A DNA stretch of 27,581 nt from Prevotellaceae bacterium UBA5903 (GCA_002431845.1 DJEH01000127.1:1-27581); one strand, 5' to 3'; positions 15,307 through 23,595 are shown, counted from the first letter of the stretch. The notes: generated by a model from the letters alone, not told the origin. Numbers and translations: made by a program.

Positions 15307-16701
15307 ATGACACTGATTAAATCCATCTCAGGTTTCCGCGGTACTATAGGCGGTCGTACGGGCGATACACTTAACCCCGTAGATATAGCTAAATCTGTAT
15401 CCGCTTATGCATCATTACGCGAGAACGTTGTAAGCAGAGCTTTCCGCCGCAAAATCGTAGTAGGTCGCGATGCACGCATCTCAGGCGAAATGGTAAGCCA
15501 CGTTGTATGTGGCACACTCATGGGTATGGGTTTTGATGTGGTAAATATTGGGTTGGCATCAACCCCAACCACCGAATTGGCTGTTAAAATGGAACACGCA
15601 TGCGGTGGTATCATCATTACTGCAAGCCATAACCCACGTCAATGGAACGCCCTAAAGTTCTTAAACGAAAAGGGTGAGTTCCTTCCACCTGCCGAAGCAT
15701 CAGAGGTAGTTCGCTTGGCCAATAGTTGCAACTTTGAGTTTGCCGACGTTGATAGCCTTGGTTGCTACACTAAGAACTTTAGCTACGACCAACGCCACAT
15801 TGAACTCGTTAAAGAACTCGAACTCGTGGACATCGAAGCTATCCGTCGTGCCCACTTCACTGTGGCTATCGATACAGTAAACTCTGTTGGCGGTATCATC
15901 ATCCCTAAACTCTTGGGTCAGTTAGGTGTTACCGAAGTTACAGGCCTTAACACTGAGCCTACAGGTAACTTTGCACACAACCCAGAACCACTAAAACAAA
16001 ACCTTACAGAAATTCGCAACCTCTTGCGCAAAGGCCGTCATGACCTTGGTATAGTTGTAGACCCAGATGTAGACCGCTTGGCACTTGTATGCGAAGATGG
16101 CACCATGTTTGGCGAGGAAAACACACTCGTTGCTTGTGCCGACTACGTGTTACAACACACTCCTGGGCCAACAGTATCTAACCTATCTTCTACCCGCGGT
16201 TTGCGCGACGTAACTGAGAAATATGGCTGCAACTATACACCAGCAGCCGTAGGCGAGGTGAACGTTGTTACAAAGATGAAGGAAACAGGTGCTGTGATTG
16301 GTGGCGAAGGCAATGGCGGTGTTATCTATCCTGCAGCCCACTCTGGCCGCGACGCATTGGTAGGTATCGCCCTCATCCTTACTTACTTGGCAAAAACTGG
16401 TATGCGTGCCACAGAGTTGCGCGACTCGTTGCCTCAATACTACATTGCAAAGAACCGCATCGACCTTGACCCAACCACTGACATCTTTGCCATCCTACAA
16501 AAGGTTAAGGAACTCTACAAAGACGAGAAGGTTACAGACATCGACGGTGTGAAGATTGACTTTGCTGATAAATGGGTACACCTTCGTAAGAGCAACACAG
16601 AACCTATCATTCGTGTTTACTCAGAAGCACACACCATGGAAGAAGCTGATGCCCTTGGCAAACAAATCATGGATATCGTGTACAACATGATTAAGAAGTA
16701 A
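15307..16701 (+). CDS. glmM: Phosphoglucosamine mutase
   Basis: This 464-residue alpha-D-phosphohexomutase most likely interconverts GlcN-6-P and GlcN-1-P on the route to UDP-GlcNAc for peptidoglycan and lipid A. All four domain signatures are visible: N-terminal SISGFRGTIGG, the phosphoserine loop TASHNPRQWN (Ser107), the metal loop DPDVDR (Asp252, 254, 256), the sugar loop GGEGNGGVI (from 332), and the phosphate-binding RKSNTEPIIRVYSEA near the end. The GEGNGG form of the sugar loop and the length fit GlmM of Bacteroidetes. A phosphomannomutase/phosphoglucomutase role cannot be fully excluded from sequence alone. It has its own likely promoter and terminator. Confidence 0.9.
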   Translation: MTLIKSISGFRGTIGGRTGDTLNPVDIAKSVSAYASLRENVVSRAFRRKIVVGRDARISGEMVSHVVCGTLMGMGFDVVNIGLASTPTTELAVKMEHACGGIIITASHNPRQWNALKFLNEKGEFLPPAEASEVVRLANSCNFEFADVDSLGCYTKNFSYDQRHIELVKELELVDIEAIRRAHFTVAIDTVNSVGGIIIPKLLGQLGVTEVTGLNTEPTGNFAHNPEPLKQNLTEIRNLLRKGRHDLGIVVDPDVDRLALVCEDGTMFGEENTLVACADYVLQHTPGPTVSNLSSTRGLRDVTEKYGCNYTPAAVGEVNVVTKMKETGAVIGGEGNGGVIYPAAHSGRDALVGIALILTYLAKTGMRATELRDSLPQYYIAKNRIDLDPTTDIFAILQKVKELYKDEKVTDIDGVKIDFADKWVHLRKSNTEPIIRVYSEAHTMEEADALGKQIMDIVYNMIKK

Positions 16702-16746
16702 GAAGCAGCCCATATAGAACATATAGCTATTGAGATGCTATAAAAG

Positions 16747-16803
16747 AAAAAAAATGGCGAGTTAAGAAGTGATTCTATTACCTACAATTCGCCATTTTTT
16801 TGT
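16747..16803 (+). terminator. glmM terminator
   Basis: ATGGCGAGTT (from 16754) pairs with AATTCGCCAT (16786-16795) with one G-U pair, and the flanking A-run (16747-16753) pairs with the T-run (16796-16801). The T-run supports termination on the plus strand. The A-run would allow termination on the other strand too. Confidence 0.85.
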
Positions 16804-16848
16804 TTTATAAACAGAATAATAAAAATACAAAAAGCAATATCTACACTC

Positions 16849-18396
16849 ATGAACAAGAAAATGCTTTTACTCACCCCTGTGGTAATGGCTAATGTTGCTA
16901 TGGCGCAACATCGCTACAACATCGTGTATATAATGACCGATGACCATACGGCACAAATGATGAGCTGCTATGACAATCGCTATGTCAAAACTCCTAACCT
17001 CGACCGCGTAGCAGCTGATGGTGTACGTTTCGTAAATTCGTACGTAGCCAATTCGCTTTCAGGTCCAAGTCGTGCATGTATGATTACAGGTAAACATTCG
17101 CACAAGAATGGATTTACGAACAACGAACACGGCATCTTTGATGGCTCGCAACAAACTATGCCTAAGCTTATGCGAAAGGCAGGCTACCAAACAGCCCTTA
17201 TCGGCAAATGGCATCTTGTGAGCACACCTACTGGCTTTGACTACTACAACATTCTGCCTGCGCAGGGTGACTACTACAATCCAAACTTCATCAATATGGA
17301 TGGTACCACCACACGCGAAAAAGGCTACGTAACCAATATTGTCACCGACAAGGCCATCGACTGGATGGAGCATAAACGCGATAAATCTAAACCTTTTATC
17401 CTTTTTATCCACCACAAGGCATGCCATCGTGATTGGTTACCAGAATTGAAATACTTGCACGAGTATGAGGATAAAACGTTTGCTCTGCCCTCTACTTTCT
17501 ACGATGACTACAAAGGACGTCCTGCTGCTGCAGCACAAGAGATGGAGATTAAAAACAATGACCACATGGACATTGTGTACGACAACAAAATGTACTATCC
17601 TGGTGCTGACACACGTCTTACAGACACTTACCTCGCAATGATTGGTCGCCTCAATTCGAAAGATCGTGCTGAATACGACTACTTCTACGATTCGTTGGCA
17701 ACCGACTTTAACAATCGTCATCTAACGGGCAAAGCATTGGCAGAGTTTAAGTATCAACGCTATATGCGCGACTATGCGAAAGTGCTTAAGTCGCTCGACG
17801 ACAACGTGGGTCGCACACTCGACTACTTAAAGTCGGCAGGATTGCTCGACTCTACTCTTGTGGTATATACCTCAGACCAAGGTTTCTATATGGGCGAACA
17901 TGGATGGTTTGACAAACGCTTTATGTATGAGGAATCGCTCAATACTCCTCTCGTAATGAGTTTGCCTAAGGGCCTCAAAGCTCATGGCGATATCAGCGAA
18001 ATGGTGCAGAACATCGACTATGCTCCAACCTTCCTTGACATTGCAGGTGCAAAGATACCATCCGACATGGATGGTGTATCGCTCCTACCCTTGTTAGAGG
18101 GCAAGCATCCTAAGAACTGGCGCAAATCAATCTACTATCACTACTACGAATATCCTGCTGAACATAGCGTTAAGCGTCATTATGGTGTGCGTAGTTCGGA
18201 TGGTTATAAACTCATCCACTTCTACAACGACATCAACGAGTGGGAACTATACGACCTCAACAAAGACCCTAACGAACTTCACAATATCTATGGTCAGAAG
18301 GGTACAGAGAAACTCACCAAGCGCCTTATGAACGAACTCATCAAACTACAAAAGCAATATGAGGACAAAGACGGCTTGAAGTTTAACAAGATGTAA
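16849..18396 (+). CDS. Exported Ser-type sulfatase, probably S1_11-like N-acetylglucosamine-6-sulfatase
   Basis: This 515-residue alkaline-phosphatase-fold sulfatase has a signal peptide (1-19, ending VAMA before QHRYN), so it acts in the periplasm or at the surface. Metal-binding Asp31-Asp32 (YIMTDDHT), the active-site motif SGPSR (71-75), Lys120 and His122 (IGKWHL) and Asp343 (YTSDQGFYMGEHGWFDKR) are visible. The first residue of the motif is Ser rather than Cys. It must therefore be converted to formylglycine by a radical-SAM anaerobic maturase, which is not encoded in this window. The overall pattern, including HYYEYPAEHSVKRHYG, closely resembles Bacteroides GlcNAc-6-O-sulfatases acting on mucin or heparin-type glycans. 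That substrate is inferred. No SusC/SusD or glycoside hydrolase genes lie nearby, so it is not in a visible utilisation locus. Confidence 0.93.
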   Translation: MNKKMLLLTPVVMANVAMAQHRYNIVYIMTDDHTAQMMSCYDNRYVKTPNLDRVAADGVRFVNSYVANSLSGPSRACMITGKHSHKNGFTNNEHGIFDGSQQTMPKLMRKAGYQTALIGKWHLVSTPTGFDYYNILPAQGDYYNPNFINMDGTTTREKGYVTNIVTDKAIDWMEHKRDKSKPFILFIHHKACHRDWLPELKYLHEYEDKTFALPSTFYDDYKGRPAAAAQEMEIKNNDHMDIVYDNKMYYPGADTRLTDTYLAMIGRLNSKDRAEYDYFYDSLATDFNNRHLTGKALAEFKYQRYMRDYAKVLKSLDDNVGRTLDYLKSAGLLDSTLVVYTSDQGFYMGEHGWFDKRFMYEESLNTPLVMSLPKGLKAHGDISEMVQNIDYAPTFLDIAGAKIPSDMDGVSLLPLLEGKHPKNWRKSIYYHYYEYPAEHSVKRHYGVRSSDGYKLIHFYNDINEWELYDLNKDPNELHNIYGQKGTEKLTKRLMNELIKLQKQYEDKDGLKFNKM

Positions 18397-18424
18397 AAAA
18401 GGCAATCATCTTTTAGATTGATAT

Positions 18425-18470
18425 ACTAAAAAAGCAGATACTCACGAACTTGGGTATCTGCTTTTTTAGT
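18425..18470. terminator. Bidirectional terminator between sulfatase and acetyltransferase genes
   Basis: ACTAAAAAAGCAGATAC (18425-18441) pairs perfectly over 17 bp with 18454-18470. The A-run and T-run sit at opposite ends of the stem, so it can end transcription from both sides, as suits the convergent genes. Confidence 0.9.
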
Positions 18471-18541
18471 CATTAGCTATCTAAGAAATCTGCACAATAA
18501 TATATATTGAGAGATGCAGTTTAATAGAGTAAGAAACCGTT

Positions 18542-19441
18542 TTATAACTTCTTTATCACTCTTGCAGGCACACCACCTACCATCGTGTTAGGTGGAACGT
18601 CCTTGGTGACAACGGCTCCTGCTGCAACTACCGCTCCATCGCCTATGGTAACACCTGCTATTATCGTGGCATCGGCTCCTATCCAGCAACCATCACCAAT
18701 GATAATGGGACGGGCGAAAGTGCGCCAACGATATTCGCCAGTAGAGGAATTCCAATTGGGGGTGAGCCGCTCATGAAGGGGCGAAGGGTGCGACGCTGTA
18801 TTGATTTGTACGCCTGGGGCAATAAGCACATCGTTGCCAATAATGATGGAGTTGCAGTCGTTGAGAATGCACCGATAGTTGATGCTTACGTTATTGCCTA
18901 TATGTATGTTGTCGCCAAACCCCACAATAGTTCCATCGCCAACACTCACGTTAGTACCAACGCTGCCAAATAACTCTTTTATCATGGCATAACGATTGGA
19001 GCGATTGGCATATGATGATGAATTGTACCTCTGCATCCAATCGGTGGCACGCGCTTTGCGCTCTATAAAAATAGGGCTATGACAATCATATAACTCACCT
19101 GCCATGCACTTTTCTTGCTCGGTCATAACATGGTGATCACCGCGACAACCTCCTTGCTGAGATAGGATGTTTTGTAAAGCGGTTGCGTACTGACTTGCAT
19201 TTTCAAACAATATGCCTTGCATGCCACACTTGCGAGCTGTCTCAACATTCTCTGCCCTATCGTCTGTGAAAACACATTCTGATGGAGTAAGATGGAAACG
19301 CTGACACAAACAATCGTAAATGGCAAGGTCGGGCTTTATGATATGCTCTTCAGAAGAGATTACAGCACCATCAAGCAATTGGAATATAGGGTACTGCCTC
19401 ATCCGTATCATGCACCTTGTGACACCAATTGGTAAGTCCAT
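18542..19441 (-). CDS. HAD C-terminal half joined to a Maa/LacA-family sugar O-acetyltransferase
   Basis: This 299-residue frame holds two things. Residues from about 14 to 95 (MRQYPIFQLLDGAVISSEEH, IIKPDLAIYDC, FTDDRAENVETARKCGM) are the second half of a YihX-like HAD phosphatase whose first half lies in another frame upstream. Residues 106-299 (ATG at 19126) are a complete 194-residue hexapeptide acetyltransferase. It has an N-terminal MTEQEKCMAGELYD, left-handed beta-helix repeats such as IGNNVSINYRCILND and IIGDGCWIGADATIIAGVTI, a likely catalytic His in NTASHPSPLHERL, and GGVPARVIKKL at the end. Such enzymes transfer acetyl from acetyl-CoA to sugars. No stop separates the two parts. If the upstream frameshift is real, the acetyltransferase may be translated from 19126. 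The first 13 residues here (MDLPIGVTRCMIR) are not a natural start. Confidence 0.85.
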   Translation of the reverse strand: MDLPIGVTRCMIRMRQYPIFQLLDGAVISSEEHIIKPDLAIYDCLCQRFHLTPSECVFTDDRAENVETARKCGMQGILFENASQYATALQNILSQQGGCRGDHHVMTEQEKCMAGELYDCHSPIFIERKARATDWMQRYNSSSYANRSNRYAMIKELFGSVGTNVSVGDGTIVGFGDNIHIGNNVSINYRCILNDCNSIIIGNDVLIAPGVQINTASHPSPLHERLTPNWNSSTGEYRWRTFARPIIIGDGCWIGADATIIAGVTIGDGAVVAAGAVVTKDVPPNTMVGGVPARVIKKL

Positions 19442-19757
19442 ATAAATGATATCCTTGCGCCTTTAGCTTTACAAGCAATGGGCGCATGCCTTTCATTTCG
19501 CCGATAACAAATTCTGTATAGCGATTGAGAAATATTTCTATCTCATCCTTATATTGCGGCATGGCTTGTTGCATTTCGGCAACAATCTGTTCAAGAGGTG
19601 AAAGTTCTAAATCGAATTGGTTGGTCCAATTACCTTCTTGCAATAAGCGATAAAAGTCTTCGGCTTGTTGATGAGTAGAAAATACTTGATCGAGTATGAA
19701 AAAGTAGTCATAATCTACAAGTACCTTACCAAAATCGAATATTAAATTCTTGATCAT
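19371..19757 (-). pseudogene. YihX-like HAD phosphatase, N-terminal half, frameshifted
   Basis: This 128-residue frame starts MIKNLIFDFGKVLVDYDYFF, HAD motif I with Gly in place of the second Asp, as in the YihX glucose-1-phosphate phosphatase group. The helical cap follows, then the motif II strand YHLYGLTNWCHKVHDT. The remaining residues (DEAVPYIPIA) do not fit the family, and motifs III and IV continue in the frame one base over. Removing one base at the CC pair 19403-19404 gives GLTNWCHKVHDT-MRQYPIFQLL, the expected HAD continuation. Without repair the HAD enzyme lacks its catalytic Lys and acidic motif and should be inactive. The cause could be a true mutation or a sequence error. It follows the HU gene on the same strand across a terminator. 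Confidence 0.85.
19403..19404 (-). other. Single-base insertion site (frameshift)
   Basis: The coding strand reads GATACGGATGAGG. With one G fewer it reads GAT ACG ATG AGG and the two HAD halves join in frame. No slippery heptamer or homopolymer longer than two bases is present, which argues against programmed frameshifting. Confidence 0.8.
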
Positions 19758-19773
19758 ATTGCTTTAAAAGATA

Positions 19774-19813
19774 AAAAGCCATTACACTTTTCTCATCAAG
19801 TGTAATGACTTTA
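19774..19813. terminator. HU gene terminator
   Basis: CATTACACTT (19780-19789) and AAGTGTAATG (19798-19807) form a 10-bp stem. After one mismatch, flanking A and T runs extend it. On the minus strand the stem is followed by GGCTTTTTATC. T-rich sequence also follows on the plus side. It begins about 65 bases after the HU stop and 17 bases before the HAD start. Confidence 0.8.
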
Positions 19814-19877
19814 TTTTTATATAAGGAGAATATTTGCGTATCCTTTAAAAGTTAGTTCTAAACAGAGTAGCTCTTAT

Positions 19878-20147
19878 TTAGTTTACGCTTGCATCAAGTT
19901 CTGCACCAGCCTTGAACTTTACAACCTTCTTGGCTGCAATCTGGATTTTCTCTTTAGTAGCAGGATTGATGCCTTCGCGTGCAGGACGTTCGTTAACTGA
20001 GAAAGTACCGAAACCAATGAGAGCAACCTTGTCGCCTTCTTTTAATGCGCCTGATATAGCGTTGAGTACTGCATCGAGAGCTTTTTTAGAGTCTGCCTTA
20101 GTTAAGCCTTCTGCTGCAATAGCATTTACGAGATCTGTCTTATTCAT
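19878..20147 (-). CDS. HU-family DNA-binding protein
   Basis: This 89-residue nucleoid protein binds DNA as a dimer. The N-terminus MNKTDLVNAIAAEGLTKADS and helices to about 40 form the dimer core. GFGTFSVNERPAREGINPAT covers the beta-saddle and the flexible DNA-binding arm with the conserved RPAREGINPAT. The end AAKKVVKFKAGAELDASVN is typical. Length is exactly that of canonical HU. HU versus IHF-like cannot be told from this sequence alone, but GINPATKEKI favours HU. It is monocistronic: its own consensus promoter lies 112 bases upstream and a terminator follows. Confidence 0.96.
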   Translation of the reverse strand: MNKTDLVNAIAAEGLTKADSKKALDAVLNAISGALKEGDKVALIGFGTFSVNERPAREGINPATKEKIQIAAKKVVKFKAGAELDASVN

Positions 20148-20258
20148 ATCTGTATGTATTTTTTTAATTATAAAATTATTGTTTGCTATCTAATTACCTT
20201 TATGGCAATAAAGGCTACATATCCTTGTATGTTTCCTAAAAATGCCACAATTATGTTG

Positions 20259-20290
20259 CAAATATAGACTATGTATGCAAAAGCGACAAA
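20259..20290 (-). promoter_or_regulatory. HU promoter
   Basis: On the minus strand TTTG (20287-20290), 20 bases, then TATATTTG (20259-20266) is a perfect Bacteroidetes promoter match. Transcription would begin near 20253, giving an HU leader of about 105 bases. Confidence 0.82.
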
Positions 20291-20426
20291 CATTTCTATA
20301 TGTTTTTTGCAATATAACTCTGAAAATCATTGTTTTGAGACTAAATAAGGGCATTTAAAGTGCTTTTTGGCTATAATGGGTCTTTATAAATAGACATTCG
20401 GAACATTGAATGTATAGATTAAAAAT

Positions 20427-20465
20427 AGCCTCTAATAAATCGCCACAAGCAATTTATTAGAGACT
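20427..20465 (-). terminator. porZ terminator
   Basis: CTCTAATAAAT (20430-20440) and ATTTATTAGAG (20452-20462) form an 11-bp stem, extended by TAG/CTA after one mismatch. On the minus strand the tail reads TATTTTTAATC. It begins 28 bases after the porZ stop. Confidence 0.8.
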
Positions 20466-20493
20466 ATAACGAGGGGAAAAAACAATAATATAC

Positions 20494-22914
20494 TTACATA
20501 ACAGCTATCTTGGCAGCAACACTTTGTTTGCCATCAGCAGTAGCTATCACAATGAAGTATACACCTGGTGCAACGCGTTCGCCATTGGTGGTATGACAGA
20601 GATTCCATTGCCAAGAACCGCCTATAGAATTGCCACGTGCCACAAGTTGGCCACCTGTGCTAAGTACCTTAACCTCTGAACCAAGCGTAAGACCTGTGAT
20701 GTTTACGCTACCCTTATACTCCACCTTTACGGGATTGGGATATACATGTACGTTGCTCTTTTCGAGCGTAGGTACCGCTGTAGTTACATCTGTTTTGTAA
20801 CTACACAAGCCACAATCGGTAGCTATGAACATCTTGCCGCTTATAGAGTCAATAGCAATATCAAAAATGTTGTCGCTTAGGAGCGGAGTGTCTGCCGAAG
20901 TGAAGTGTTGCAAAACTTCACTACCATCCTCGTTTACAAGATAGATGCCTGCTCCCGTTGTACCAATCCATTTGCGATTGCCTGCATCTACGGCTATTGC
21001 CGACACTTCTGTGCCTGTTAGCAAGTAGTCAGCATAGTTTGTTCCGTCGTTGCGTGGCACCTTGGGCTGGTATATATTAAAGCTTGAAGAGAACCATTCG
21101 TCGGGGTCAGTAATTGCATACACACCCGATGTACAGCCTATCCAAATCTGTCCATTGCGGTCTTCGACCATGGTTTTGAGCCCTTCGAGCGAGCAAGACG
21201 TACCATCTTCGTTGGTGGCAGAAGTGCGAAGATAACCTTTGTCATCACGGTCGTTAGTGATTGTTCCGTTATAGTCGAGCCCAGCTAATCCGCTTGAATT
21301 GCCATCGGCAGAGAGGCGGATATTGCACCAAAGGCGTCCCTTATGATCGAACATAATCTTCTCTGCACGTGTGTACTCATCGAGTGCAGCAAAACGCACG
21401 CGTTTCCACGAGCCATCTGTACGGATAACAGTAAGCAATGTGTCATTGTAGTTTGCTGTCATCCATAGATTGCCTTCGTTATCGTAGGTGCATCCGCCCA
21501 CACGCACATAGTTATTGCGCGAAGCTGTACCCACAACCGTAGGATACTGCAAAGGCGAGTTATCGGTGTTGTAAAGTTTTACAAATTTATCATCCTTATA
21601 CTCATATAGACCTTCGCCATAACTTGCTACCATGACGTGGTTAGGATCGCGAGGGTCTACAGCTACATGGTTTAGATTTACGAATAACTGCCCTTGGCGT
21701 CCATCTTTACTGGGCACAGATATGGCATTATCTTCGTCCATATCACTCCATTTACTGCCATCATAATAGCCCACAAAACCATCGTGTGAGTAGTCGTCAA
21801 ACTCTCCACCTGTTACAAACAAGCGTCCGTTGTTTATTAGCAAACTATAACTACCTACATGACGTGGACCTATTTTGCCTATAGTCTCGACAGATGATAG
21901 TGAAGAACCATCCGAAGAGAATTTGTAAGATTTTAGTCCATTATAGGCAAGTGCCATGTAGAGAGTGCCATCAGTAGTACGCGCAATCGCATTGGGCAAG
22001 AGGCTGGTGTTGCTCAACACATGTTCGGTAACATCGGGATTGCTGGTGTTGATAGTTACCACCACATTTTGATTAGAGAACTGCACATATTTGCCATTGG
22101 CACTACCATTTTCTACCACAGGCCAACCATGCACCTTGTTTGTTGATATGGTGTTATCATCGTTGGTTATCATACGCCAAATACCTGCCATGCCCGAATT
22201 AGACAATGCTGCACGATATGGAACTATAAGGTAAGCGCCAATGTTGCTACCCACAAAACGACTTACATATATACCAGATGCAGCTACCTTCCATTGCGAA
22301 ATGTCGTATAGATTGCCATAAAGTGCACCACTCATTATGCTATTATTAAAAGAGGCATATATGCGCTTGCCTACAACAATAGCATCGTCTACATTTGTTC
22401 CTAATTGATAGTAGCCACGAATAGTTTGCTGCTTTAGGTTGAGCAATATAACTCCATCAGTTGTACTAACACATGCCCAATCTCCAGATACATTGAGATT
22501 GTTGATTTTAACCTGGCTTTCGGTGTATTTCTTTATCTGTGGTATATTAACAACTTCGAATGTAGCAGTAGATACATCACCATTTTGAGGATAGATAAGG
22601 TCGATATTGTTGTTATCATATAATGCCACAAGACACTTTTGTGTGTCAGACCATGCTATTTGCGTTATGGTATTGTCTGACAGTCCGTAGCTTAATCTAT
22701 CTATGGTATAAACTGTTTGGTCTTCTGCATCATAAATTAAAAGATTGCCACTAAAAAGAGCATATACTACATTGCCAACAGCCACCGACTGTGTGGCATT
22801 ATGGAATGAAGGATAGAACTCCCACTTTGATGCTGACGCTGAAGTCTGCGCATTTAATGGAATTATGAATGTGGCATTAAGCAGCAGAAAAAATATAAAA
22901 AAGAGTTTTTTCAT
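20494..22914 (-). CDS. porZ: PorZ-like type IX secretion system beta-propeller protein
   Basis: This 806-residue exported protein has a type I signal peptide (1-22, ending LNAQ). Two consecutive beta-propellers fill about 30-720. Blade-type strands recur with patterns such as GLSDNTITQIAW, DNEGNLWMTANY, DHKGRLWCNIRL, DRNGQIWIGCTSGVYAI and NRKWIGTTGAGIYLV, which are two-component-regulator-propeller-like repeats. The last 80 residues (NVHVYPNPV... to KQSVAAKIAVM) are a Por-type C-terminal sorting domain. This architecture matches PorZ of Porphyromonas gingivalis (about 776 residues). PorZ is a surface component of the T9SS attachment complex that is itself exported through the system. The exact assignment against other propeller/CTD proteins is inferred from architecture. 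The gene follows rdgB by 34 bases. Confidence 0.85.
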   Translation of the reverse strand: MKKLFFIFFLLLNATFIIPLNAQTSASASKWEFYPSFHNATQSVAVGNVVYALFSGNLLIYDAEDQTVYTIDRLSYGLSDNTITQIAWSDTQKCLVALYDNNNIDLIYPQNGDVSTATFEVVNIPQIKKYTESQVKINNLNVSGDWACVSTTDGVILLNLKQQTIRGYYQLGTNVDDAIVVGKRIYASFNNSIMSGALYGNLYDISQWKVAASGIYVSRFVGSNIGAYLIVPYRAALSNSGMAGIWRMITNDDNTISTNKVHGWPVVENGSANGKYVQFSNQNVVVTINTSNPDVTEHVLSNTSLLPNAIARTTDGTLYMALAYNGLKSYKFSSDGSSLSSVETIGKIGPRHVGSYSLLINNGRLFVTGGEFDDYSHDGFVGYYDGSKWSDMDEDNAISVPSKDGRQGQLFVNLNHVAVDPRDPNHVMVASYGEGLYEYKDDKFVKLYNTDNSPLQYPTVVGTASRNNYVRVGGCTYDNEGNLWMTANYNDTLLTVIRTDGSWKRVRFAALDEYTRAEKIMFDHKGRLWCNIRLSADGNSSGLAGLDYNGTITNDRDDKGYLRTSATNEDGTSCSLEGLKTMVEDRNGQIWIGCTSGVYAITDPDEWFSSSFNIYQPKVPRNDGTNYADYLLTGTEVSAIAVDAGNRKWIGTTGAGIYLVNEDGSEVLQHFTSADTPLLSDNIFDIAIDSISGKMFIATDCGLCSYKTDVTTAVPTLEKSNVHVYPNPVKVEYKGSVNITGLTLGSEVKVLSTGGQLVARGNSIGGSWQWNLCHTTNGERVAPGVYFIVIATADGKQSVAAKIAVM

Positions 22915-22948
22915 ACGTCGATATATGTTTTTGAAGCTATTAATTTTA

Positions 22949-23530
22949 TTATTCTGTCTCTTTTAGATAGGCTGCTAACTTTGCCACTGCACGGGCACGA
23001 TGCGATATGGTATTTTTAACCTCTACACCAAGTTCCGCAAATGTTTTTCCCATTTGTTCGGGTATAAATATAGGGTCGTATCCAAAGCCCTCGGTACCAC
23101 GTTTTTCGGTAGCAATCTCTCCACGCACAATGCCTTCAAATAAATGCTCTTCACCATTGAGAATAAGTGCTATAACAGTGCGAAACTGTGCAGAGCGGTC
23201 GGTTTGGTTGCTTAAGGCTGCAAGTAGCTTTTGGGTGTTTGCCTCTGGGTCGTGACGATCGGGATAGGCATATCGAGCTGTATGTACGCCTGGGGCGCCA
23301 TTAAGAGCTGTAACTTCAAGACCTGTATCGTCGGCAAAGCAATCGAAACCATAACGTTCTTTTACCCATCGCGCTTTAATGAGTGCATTACCTTGCAACG
23401 TATCAGCAGTTTCGGGAATGTCGTCATGGCAATCAATATCTGACAACGAGAGTATCTGCATTTTATCACCAAAGATGGCACGTATTTCTGATAGCTTATG
23501 TGCGTTATTTGTAGCAAAAACAATTTTCAT
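22949..23530 (-). CDS. rdgB: Non-canonical purine NTP pyrophosphatase (dITP/XTP)
   Basis: This 193-residue HAM1/RdgB enzyme hydrolyses dITP, ITP and XTP to the monophosphate and keeps deaminated purines out of nucleic acids. The N-terminus IVFATNNAHKLSEI is the substrate-binding SxNxxK-type motif. CFADDTGLEVTALNGAPGVHTARYA carries the catalytic Asp pair. GFGYDPIFIPEQMGKTFAEL and SHRARAVAKL are the base-recognition segments. Length is normal. It lies between yitT and porZ on the same strand and probably shares a transcript with porZ. A terminator-like hairpin separates it from yitT. Confidence 0.95.
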   Translation of the reverse strand: MKIVFATNNAHKLSEIRAIFGDKMQILSLSDIDCHDDIPETADTLQGNALIKARWVKERYGFDCFADDTGLEVTALNGAPGVHTARYAYPDRHDPEANTQKLLAALSNQTDRSAQFRTVIALILNGEEHLFEGIVRGEIATEKRGTEGFGYDPIFIPEQMGKTFAELGVEVKNTISHRARAVAKLAAYLKETE

Positions 23531-23545
23531 AGAATATCATCAAAT

Positions 23546-23595
23546 AAAAAGAAGTGAAAAGCAAAACATTGGAAGTGATGATTTACTTTTCACTT
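23546..23595 (-). terminator. Terminator after yitT
   Basis: AAGTGAAAAG (23552-23561) and CTTTTCACTT (23586-23595) form a 10-bp stem with a 24-base loop. On the minus strand CTTTTTATTT follows. It begins 30 bases past the yitT stop and ends before rdgB. The long loop suggests partial read-through. Confidence 0.7.

Larger units (their letters stand above)
20148..20493. other. Intergenic region between HU and porZ
   Basis: These 346 bases contain no gene. They hold the HU leader with a small hairpin (CCTTTAT / ATAAAGG, 20197-20214, loop GGCA), the HU promoter (20259-20290) and the porZ terminator (20427-20465). Confidence 0.75.

Noticed and set aside
19371..19441. Programmed ribosomal frameshift in the HAD gene
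   Set aside because: There is no slippery heptamer, homopolymer or downstream pseudoknot-like structure at ACGGATGAGG. A mutation or sequencing error is simpler.
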